From positions 1 through 23,781 of the forward strand of contig JBDKKW010000012.1 in NCBI GenBank assembly GCA_039795895.1: DNA of 23,781 nt. The letters run 5' to 3'. The position numbers and the translations under genes are program-made. Under the pieces are notes generated by a model. That model worked only from the letters and a program-made list of their open reading frames with translations. It was not told where the DNA came from and ran no database searches. This DNA is from JBBTSQ01 sp039795895 (GTDB taxonomy: Bacteria; Patescibacteriota; Minisyncoccia; Phycocordibacterales; JBAYGS01). Shown piece by piece: positions 18,853 through 23,781 of this stretch. Position 1 is the first letter of the stretch. Each line of letters opens with the position of its first letter.

Positions 18853-20673
18853 CTAATTGGTAATGGTGTGTACTATGTTTTTGAATGGGGAAAGTAGGGT
18901 GCGATTGTCTGTGTTTTTAAAATACTCCCAAACTCGATCTGTATCCCGATACCACTCTCGAATACCGAGGAATCTTTCTGCTGGGGTGGTCACTCTGCCG
19001 AGAGAGATGCCGTTCACCTCTTTACTGATACCGTAGATGAAATCGGGAGAGTAGAGGAAGATTGCGGGGACATCTTTTTTAATCTCATCTTCAAACTTTC
19101 CGTAGCGGATCAGTCGGTCGGTCTGGTTGTCGATGGTCCGAGCTTCGGAGAGAAGTTTGTCGATTTTGATGTTGGTGTAAAGGGCGATGTTGAGTCCGGG
19201 GTCATTTCGTTGAGACGAGTGCCAGAAGGCGAAGAGGTCGATGTCGCGTCCGACGATTTCTCCAAAGAGGAGAGCTTCGTATTCGCGCGGTCGGAGGACA
19301 TTTTGACTAAAGTCGTTGGGGTCAAAGAATTTGAGAGTTACGTCTGCGCCGATTTGGGTCCACATATCTTTGAGTAGTTCGGCGGTCGCTTTGAGTTCGG
19401 GAACACTGGGGACCGAGAGTGAAAATCTAAGCTGATATTTTTCTTTTTTTACAGTCTTTTCATAGATACCGTCGGTATTTTTCTTCCAACCGGCTTTTTC
19501 GAGAGATTTTTGTGCTTGATCGACGGTCCAGGTCGGTGAGCTCGAAGCGAGAGAGGTCTCACTGCCGATACTGGTTCTCAAATTGGGTGGAATCGGACTG
19601 TCGACGGCGGTCGCATAGCCACTAAAGACATCTTCGATAATTTTGTTTTTGTCGACGACGTTGTTTAAAGCAAGTCGGATTTCTTTGTTGGCAAAGAGGC
19701 CGTGACTTTTATTTTGATTAAAAAAGACAGAGAACACTCGTGGAAGCGGGACGCGGTCGATGGAGATATTGGTATTGGTGAGTGAAATTTCTTTTGCTTT
19801 GGTTGGTGAAATACCGTTGACGGCTTCAATAGTGCCAGAAGTGAGGGCGGTGAGAAGAGCGTCTTCATTGCTATAGAAATGCAGGTTGAGGGTTTTGAGA
19901 TAGGGTTGGCCGAGTGCATACTTTTTGTATGAGTGGAGGGTGTATGACTCAGGGCGTCCAGAAGCATCTCGCGAGATACTCGTGATGGCGTATGGACCAG
20001 AGCCGATCGGGAGGATGTTGAGGTCACTAAAAATAAATTGTTCGGTATCAATTGGTTTCCAAAGATGGCTCGGCAAAATACCCAGGGTGGCGTTTTCGAG
20101 AAACGCAGGGAATGGCTGACGGAGAGTAAAGGTGATATCACGATCAGACTTTTTTTCAACCGTCACACCTTCCCAGCTCGGACGCTTAGGACTCTTGATG
20201 TTGGCATCTTTGGCACGCCCGATGGTGAAGATGATGTCGTCGGCGGTCACTGGGGTGCCGTCGTGGAATTGCGCATCGGCTCTCAGGGTGAATGTGTAGA
20301 CGAGTTTGTCGGCAGAGATCGTGTAACTCTCGGCGAGGTCGGGTACGAGTGTGCCGTCTGGTTCGTATTTGAGTAGTCCTGAATAAATCAGCGCGGTCAT
20401 ATCTCGATCTGCATCTGAAAGTGCAAAGAGTGGGTTGATGAATCGCGGATAGCCGATGACACCTTCCGACAAACTGCCTCCGGGTCGAGGAATTGAAATC
20501 ATCCAGCTATTACTGATGTGTACCGCAGAGCCAATCAGTGACCAAATGAGGCCAATGCTCGCTATCCAAAAGAATAGTCTTTCGGTAGGAGAAAAAGCAT
20601 CGACAAGTCGACGAATGCGAGAGAAAAAACGATTGTTCTCTGAGCTGTCAGAGCTGAAATGGTTTGTGTTCAC
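18853..20673 (-). CDS. Membrane-anchored family-5 (peptide-type) ABC substrate-binding protein
   Basis: A 606-residue protein of the DppA/OppA family. The start is GTG at 20673. An N-terminal helix at about 34-56 (FFWIASIGLIWSLIGSAVHI) anchors it, with no lipobox cysteine. The SBP_bac_5 region (about 60-560) has LIYSGLLKYEPDGTLVPDLAESYTIS, FHDGTPVTADDIIFTI and LPIGSGPYAITSI; the typical VRxALxxxIDR segment appears as IRLALNNVVDKNKIIEDVFSG. No permease or ATPase of an Opp system is nearby, so either these are elsewhere or the protein has another role. The secG / this gene / RNase J order recurs in CPR genomes, to my knowledge. Confidence 0.9.
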   Translation of the reverse strand: MNTNHFSSDSSENNRFFSRIRRLVDAFSPTERLFFWIASIGLIWSLIGSAVHISNSWMISIPRPGGSLSEGVIGYPRFINPLFALSDADRDMTALIYSGLLKYEPDGTLVPDLAESYTISADKLVYTFTLRADAQFHDGTPVTADDIIFTIGRAKDANIKSPKRPSWEGVTVEKKSDRDITFTLRQPFPAFLENATLGILPSHLWKPIDTEQFIFSDLNILPIGSGPYAITSISRDASGRPESYTLHSYKKYALGQPYLKTLNLHFYSNEDALLTALTSGTIEAVNGISPTKAKEISLTNTNISIDRVPLPRVFSVFFNQNKSHGLFANKEIRLALNNVVDKNKIIEDVFSGYATAVDSPIPPNLRTSIGSETSLASSSPTWTVDQAQKSLEKAGWKKNTDGIYEKTVKKEKYQLRFSLSVPSVPELKATAELLKDMWTQIGADVTLKFFDPNDFSQNVLRPREYEALLFGEIVGRDIDLFAFWHSSQRNDPGLNIALYTNIKIDKLLSEARTIDNQTDRLIRYGKFEDEIKKDVPAIFLYSPDFIYGISKEVNGISLGRVTTPAERFLGIREWYRDTDRVWEYFKNTDNRTLLSPFKNIVHTITN

Positions 20674-20745
20674 GATAATAGGTTCTTACTTAGAGAAAAG
20701 TTGGAAAGAAATATGTTTCGACAGAGAAGAAAACTAATTAAGGTA

Positions 20746-20785
20746 AGTATATGTCAGAAGGTATAAAGTATCAAGTAAAAAGTAT
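20746..20785 (-). promoter_or_regulatory. Heptad array and TATACT box upstream of the substrate-binding protein gene
   Basis: On the plus strand, aAAGTAt, cAAGTAa and aAAGTAt (20765-20785) form three heptamers, with a fourth imperfect one before them. Read on the minus strand, the array is followed by CTTCTGACA and a TATACTT box (20751-20745), as in the modules at 13869 and 15361 but with two extra bases. The box is 72 bp from the GTG at 20673. Confidence 0.45.
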
Positions 20786-20840
20786 GGGGACAGAAAATCT
20801 TTTGTTGTTGTCTTCGGCGGAAATAACTTTATCTTTATTA

Positions 20841-20957
20841 GATTTTTAAAAATCGTGTGCAATTCGAGGCGCGAGCGAGGCTTGTGACCAAAACGTATAG
20901 TAATACGTTGCGGGAGCAAACGAGCGAAGCAACAAAGAAGTGCTCCGATTTTGAAAA
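20841..20957. repeat. Candidate intergenic repeat with imperfect terminal inverted repeats
   Basis: The end near 20842 (ATTTTTAAAAATCGTGTGC) and the opposite end read inverted from 20957 (ATTTTTCAAAATCGGAGC) match except for a few positions. Inside are the direct words CGAGCGAGGC and CGAGCGAAGC and a 7-bp hairpin (AACGTAT/ATACGTT, 20892-20909) that may also end secG transcription. Apart from the heptad array, the rest of the 290-bp gap 20674-20963 shows nothing else. Confidence 0.45.
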
Positions 20958-20963
20958 ATATAA

Positions 20964-21197
20964 CTACGCTTTGACTACAAGTGCGATGAGCGCCGAGAGA
21001 GCAAAAAGAATACCGATGATGATTGTGGCACCAAAAAGTACTCGCTCAAGACCGCGTCGAGTGTGATGGACTGCTGAAAAATTGTCTCCAAAAGCACCGC
21101 CAGCTCCTCCAGTTGACTGTTGCAAGAGAATTACGACAATCAAAAGCACCGACAAGATGATCTGCGCGTAAGGCAAGATAGAAGATATAGTAGTCAT
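20964..21197 (-). CDS. secG: Preprotein translocase subunit SecG
   Basis: A 77-residue protein with two helices (about 7-25 and 52-73) and the SecG signature QQSTGGAGGAFG after helix 1. It is an accessory subunit of the SecYEG translocon. I chose the ATG at 21197 rather than an upstream in-frame start at 21332 because a consensus promoter lies directly before it and the upstream part overlaps the divergent gene. It is the first gene of the secG / binding protein / RNase J run. Confidence 0.92.
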   Translation of the reverse strand: MTTISSILPYAQIILSVLLIVVILLQQSTGGAGGAFGDNFSAVHHTRRGLERVLFGATIIIGILFALSALIALVVKA

Positions 21198-21207
21198 TAC
21201 GGGAGAG

Positions 21208-21236
21208 AGTGTAGCATCCTCGCACGTTTTTTGCAA
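21208..21236 (-). promoter_or_regulatory. Promoter of secG
   Basis: TTGCAA (21236-21231), a 17-bp spacer and TACACT (21213-21208), with TG one base before the -10. The ATG is 10 nt beyond the -10, so the leader is about 4 nt. Confidence 0.7.
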
Positions 21237-21270
21237 ACAGCTGGGTTTAAGGCTTGTGTGGAAGTTGTTA

Positions 21271-21299
21271 TTGGTTTCTGTAACCTTTTCCCGTATACT
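21271..21299 (+). promoter_or_regulatory. Promoter of the lytic transglycosylase gene
   Basis: TTGGTT (21271-21276), a 17-bp spacer and TATACT (21294-21299). The ATG at 21308 is 8 nt beyond the -10, predicting a leaderless mRNA. It diverges from the secG promoter. Confidence 0.6.
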
Positions 21300-21307
21300 A
21301 CTTGGAT

Positions 21308-22741
21308 ATGTACACCGGTTTTCGCACATCACTCATCCTACTCTTTTTCGTATTGTCTTTGGTGGCGACGCCGAGCACCCTTTTTGCTCAGAGCACGGTG
21401 ACTACCGACCCAATCGCCGACTTTTGTGCTAGTCCGTCGGCCCAAAATGATACTCAGGCCCGTGCTGAATGTGCTGGACTGATGGTACTCCAGGATACCA
21501 GTGCCAAGATTAAGAGTGAAAAAGATTCGATTGCCACCGAAATCAAAGGGATTGATACGCAAATCAAAATCGCTCAACAAAAGATCAAGGTGCAGAACCG
21601 TATCATTGATCAGCTCACCAAAGACATTAAGGTGAAGACCACAACCGTGACGGGACTGACTAGTAAGATTGATAAAAATGTAGAGTCGGTGGCGCGGATC
21701 ATCAAAGAGCTTAATGGCTCTGACGCCACATCATTGCCGTCAGTTATCCTCGGACAGAAGAATTTTTCTTCGTTTTATACGGGAGTGGATCAATTTCAGA
21801 CGCTTAATCGTGAATTGACCGCTCTCATTGACGAAGTGCGTACTCAAAAAAAGCAGACAGAAGTCGAGAAGCAGGCACTCGAAGATCGCAAAGATAAAGA
21901 GACCAATGCGCGGCAAGATATTGAGGCGCAAAAGCGACTGATTGATCGCAAGAAAGCTGAAAAGGATGCATTACTTGCAGTAAAGACTAACCAATACACC
22001 GCAGCACAGAAGGTGCTCTTGGATCAGAAGGCGAAGGTGGCGCAGATTCGTGCACGACTCTTCAAATTCCAAGATGGAGAGGGGATTCCGTTTGGAGATG
22101 CATACGATTTTGCGGTGCGTGCCTCAAAGACAACTGGTGTACGACCAGCGTTTGTGCTTGGTATTTTGATGCAGGAGTCGAGTTATAACTATGAGACGTC
22201 AACCTTTGGTAAAAATGTAGGGCAGTGTTATGTGCGTGATACTGCCACGGGCAACGGAGTCGGGGCGACCAATGGCGATCCAAGAATTCGCGTGATGAAT
22301 CCGACTCGTGATGTGCCGATCTTTATCACTATCACGGGAAATTTGGGTCGAGATTATGCCAACACCAAAGTGTCGTGTTGGATTGTCGACTACAGTGGTG
22401 GACAGCCTACGGGGTGGGGTGGAGCGATGGGTCCAGCGCAATTTATCGCATCGACGTGGGATTTGTATAAGAATCGGATTGCAAGCGCACTCGGTGTCTC
22501 TGCTAATGTGACCGACCCATGGAATCCTGAGCACGCCATCACCGCAGCATCACTCTATTTGGCTGATTTGGGTGCTGGAGGACAGACCTATACTTCTGAA
22601 AAAAATGCGGCGTGCAAGTATTATTCTGGTAAAAAATGCACTGCTTCTTCGCGAGCAAATACCTACGGCACTAGCGCAATGAGGTGGGTGACCAAGATTC
22701 AGGAAGAAATGATTGATACCTTGGCCTCGGCTTCGAAATAA
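21308..22741 (+). CDS. Secreted coiled-coil lytic murein transglycosylase
   Basis: A 477-residue protein read from the ATG at 21308; a TTG two codons upstream is also in frame. A signal peptide (MYTGFRTSLILLFFVLSLVATPSTLFA) precedes a short Cys-containing segment and a long coiled coil (about 55-255; KIKSEKDSIATEIKGIDTQIKIAQQKI), like the EnvC/PcsB-type regulatory coils. The catalytic lytic-transglycosylase domain (about 260-470) has FVLGILMQESSYN, with the presumed catalytic Glu in QES; GGAMGPAQFIASTWDLYKNRI; and DPWNPEHAITAASLYLADLGA. It cleaves peptidoglycan glycan strands, probably at division or for secretion. The coil fused to an SLT-like domain suggests autoinhibition (inference). Confidence 0.88.
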   Translation: MYTGFRTSLILLFFVLSLVATPSTLFAQSTVTTDPIADFCASPSAQNDTQARAECAGLMVLQDTSAKIKSEKDSIATEIKGIDTQIKIAQQKIKVQNRIIDQLTKDIKVKTTTVTGLTSKIDKNVESVARIIKELNGSDATSLPSVILGQKNFSSFYTGVDQFQTLNRELTALIDEVRTQKKQTEVEKQALEDRKDKETNARQDIEAQKRLIDRKKAEKDALLAVKTNQYTAAQKVLLDQKAKVAQIRARLFKFQDGEGIPFGDAYDFAVRASKTTGVRPAFVLGILMQESSYNYETSTFGKNVGQCYVRDTATGNGVGATNGDPRIRVMNPTRDVPIFITITGNLGRDYANTKVSCWIVDYSGGQPTGWGGAMGPAQFIASTWDLYKNRIASALGVSANVTDPWNPEHAITAASLYLADLGAGGQTYTSEKNAACKYYSGKKCTASSRANTYGTSAMRWVTKIQEEMIDTLASASK

Positions 22742-22754
22742 TCTTTCTTGTATC

Positions 22755-22787
22755 TTAAATACCTTATACTTTTACTTGGTACTTCCC
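22755..22787 (+). repeat. Short TACTT-type tandem repeat upstream of rpmE
   Basis: TACCTT, TACTTT, TACTTGG and TACTTCC follow one another with 7-, 6- and 7-bp steps. This is the reverse-complement sense of the NAAGTAN arrays at 11145 and 20765, and slightly degenerate. Confidence 0.45.
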
Positions 22788-22807
22788 ATTTGCATCCTTT
22801 ATTCTCT

Positions 22808-22813
22808 TATGCT
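22808..22813 (+). promoter_or_regulatory. Putative -10 box of rpmE
   Basis: TATGCT ends 12 nt before the ATG at 22826. No -35 at standard spacing is seen. Confidence 0.4.
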
Positions 22814-22825
22814 AGAGTACTCCTC

Positions 22826-23056
22826 ATGAAAGCAGAAATCCATCCAAAATATACCGAGAAGTCAGCAGTCACCTGTGCGTGTGGCGCGACTTTTGCCTTT
22901 GGTTCTACAATGCCTAAGATTGACGTTGAAATCTGTAGTGCATGCCACCCATACTTTACCGGCAATGATAAAGTGATCGACTCAGCGGGTCGTGTGGAGA
23001 AATTCAAGGCTCGAGCAACCAAGACGACTACCAAGGCTTCTGCAAAGAAAAAATAG
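22826..23056 (+). CDS. rpmE: Ribosomal protein bL31 (zinc-binding form)
   Basis: A 76-residue large-subunit ribosomal protein. It begins MKAEIHPKYTEKSAVTCACG and carries the four zinc ligands of the C+ type: C17, C19, C37 and C40 (EICSACHPYFTG). The tail is a Lys/Thr/Ala run typical of L31. The ATG at 22826 matches the family start; the frame is open 26 codons further upstream without support. It is followed by a terminator and prfA, a common neighbour. Confidence 0.96.
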   Translation: MKAEIHPKYTEKSAVTCACGATFAFGSTMPKIDVEICSACHPYFTGNDKVIDSAGRVEKFKARATKTTTKASAKKK

Positions 23057-23067
23057 CGACTCCAATG

Positions 23068-23100
23068 AAAAACTCAAAGCTTCCTGCTTTGAGTTTTTCT
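23068..23100 (+). terminator. Rho-independent terminator after rpmE
   Basis: A perfect 13-bp stem (AAAAACTCAAAGC, 23068-23080, with 23086-23098) with a TTCCT loop, ending in five T. Confidence 0.9.
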
Positions 23101-23121
23101 ATTGTAGTACTTTTCTCTAAC

Positions 23122-23128
23122 TAATACT
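23122..23128 (+). promoter_or_regulatory. Putative -10 box of prfA
   Basis: TAATACT within AACTAATACTC, 4 nt before the ATG at 23133. The same 11-mer precedes the MerT-like gene at 2710-2720. Confidence 0.35.
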
Positions 23129-23132
23129 CAAA

Positions 23133-23781
23133 ATGACTATTGAAGAATTTAAAAAAAATCCAAAGACGATGTATCTCGCTGATGCATACCAGACAGCGCT
23201 AAAAGAAGAAGCGCATCTTTTGGAATTGGCAAAAAGTGATCCTTCGATGAAAGTGTTGGCTGAGGAAGAACTCGCCAGTCTTGATCTTCAGAAAAAAGAG
23301 TTAATGAAGCAGATGGAGGAGATTATCGCTTCTGAAAAGGTGGAGGAAGAAATGCCAAACGAAATTATCCTTGAAGTCCGTGCAGGAGCGGGCGGTGATG
23401 AAGCTGCACTGTTTGCTCGAGAGCTTTCTGAGATGTATCAAAAGTATGCGGTCGCGCATGGGTGGAGTTTTGTGAAGATAGAGGAGTCACTTGCAAACCT
23501 TGATGGCTACAAAGAAGCTAGTTTTGAGGTGAAAGGAAAAGGGGTCTACGAAAAGCTTCGATTTGAGACTGGGGTGCACCGTATTCAGCGTGTGCCAGCC
23601 ACCGAGAAGATCGGGCGTGTACACACATCGACCGCGTCGGTTGCGATTCTCCCTATTCGCAAGAAAAATAAATACCAGCTCAATCCAGCCGATTTGGATA
23701 TGGAATTTTCTCGCTCAGGTGGTGCAGGAGGGCAAAATGTAAACAAGGTGGAGACGGCGGTGCGATTGATTCACCGGCCAA
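23133..23781 (+). CDS. prfA: Peptide chain release factor 1 (partial, 3' end beyond window)
   Basis: The first 216 residues of a class I release factor (RF1 is usually about 355). The N-terminal helical domain (SDPSMKVLAEEELASLDLQKKEL) and EVRAGAGGDEAALFARELSEMY identify RF1 rather than RF2; the GGDEAALFA text is RF1-like. Next come GVHRIQRVPATEKIGRVHTSTASVAILP and the catalytic GGQ (199-201 in GGAGGQNVNKVETAVR), which triggers peptidyl-tRNA hydrolysis at UAG and UAA. The codon-reading PxT region is within the visible span at most in part and was not verified. There is no in-frame shift site. The gene is read from the ATG at 23133. Confidence 0.95.
   Translation, partial: MTIEEFKKNPKTMYLADAYQTALKEEAHLLELAKSDPSMKVLAEEELASLDLQKKELMKQMEEIIASEKVEEEMPNEIILEVRAGAGGDEAALFARELSEMYQKYAVAHGWSFVKIEESLANLDGYKEASFEVKGKGVYEKLRFETGVHRIQRVPATEKIGRVHTSTASVAILPIRKKNKYQLNPADLDMEFSRSGGAGGQNVNKVETAVRLIHRP

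Noticed and set aside
18355..18897. 180-codon frame antisense to the RNase J N-terminus
   Set aside because: It is a mirror of the low-complexity coding of the RNase J tail. It has no promoter or motif.
20857..21066. 69-codon frame in the secG / binding-protein gap
   Set aside because: It runs antisense through the end of secG and covers the candidate repeat element, so it is more likely repeat sequence than a gene.

Overview
The window looks like a chromosomal segment of a Candidate Phyla Radiation (Patescibacteria, Parcubacteria-like) bacterium. This is inferred from gene content and style: a surface protein with a prealbumin-like repeat, several DUF5666-type and Gmad2-type envelope proteins, many short hypothetical membrane or secreted proteins, the order secG / family-5 substrate-binding protein / RNase J with a long disordered N-terminus, and rpmE next to prfA. 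TGA is used as a stop, so this is not a UGA-recoding lineage. No rRNA, tRNA or CRISPR array was seen.

Layout. 1-2624 (+): the end of a large surface protein, a type IV pilin-like protein, and two small envelope proteins. 2727-4245 (+): a MerT-like membrane protein coupled to a membrane-anchored MsrA-MsrB fusion. 4298-10136 (-): an ECF sigma factor gene, a two-TM protein, a DUF5666-type protein, a MacA/HlyD-like adaptor, a MacB-type ATPase, a MacB-type permease and a second DUF5666-type protein, all on one strand. A third DUF5666-type secreted protein (10223-11143, +) is divergent from the sigma gene. 11278-12189 (+): trhO, followed on the minus strand by a predicted free-standing small RNA. 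12425-13820 (+): a Gmad2 lipoprotein-like protein and a methyltransferase. 13869-15395: convergent glutaredoxin and MFS genes bounded by near-identical inverted 35-bp promoter modules. 15553-16536 (+): a foreign-looking membrane protein with a consensus promoter, a structured leader and its own terminator. 16767-21197 (-): secG, a peptide-binding protein and RNase J. 21308-23781 (+): a lytic transglycosylase, rpmE and a partial prfA.

Recurring themes. (1) Many genes have a TATACT, TATGCT or TAATACT box only 5-12 nt before the start codon and no Shine-Dalgarno, so much of the region looks leaderless. (2) Heptamer (7-bp period) arrays of NAAGTAN or NAAGCTN recur between genes, and two of them end exactly on a -10 box. 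(3) Near-perfect hairpin terminators separate most transcription units. (4) The ECF / MacAB-like / DUF5666 block looks like one stress-responsive envelope export module, and it sits next to periplasm-facing oxidative repair genes (MsrAB).

The best candidates for something undescribed are the small RNA at about 12190-12311, whose loop carries an anti-Shine-Dalgarno sequence; the heptad promoter module; the cloverleaf-like leader at 15597-15691; and the ECF / DUF5666 / MacAB-like operon.
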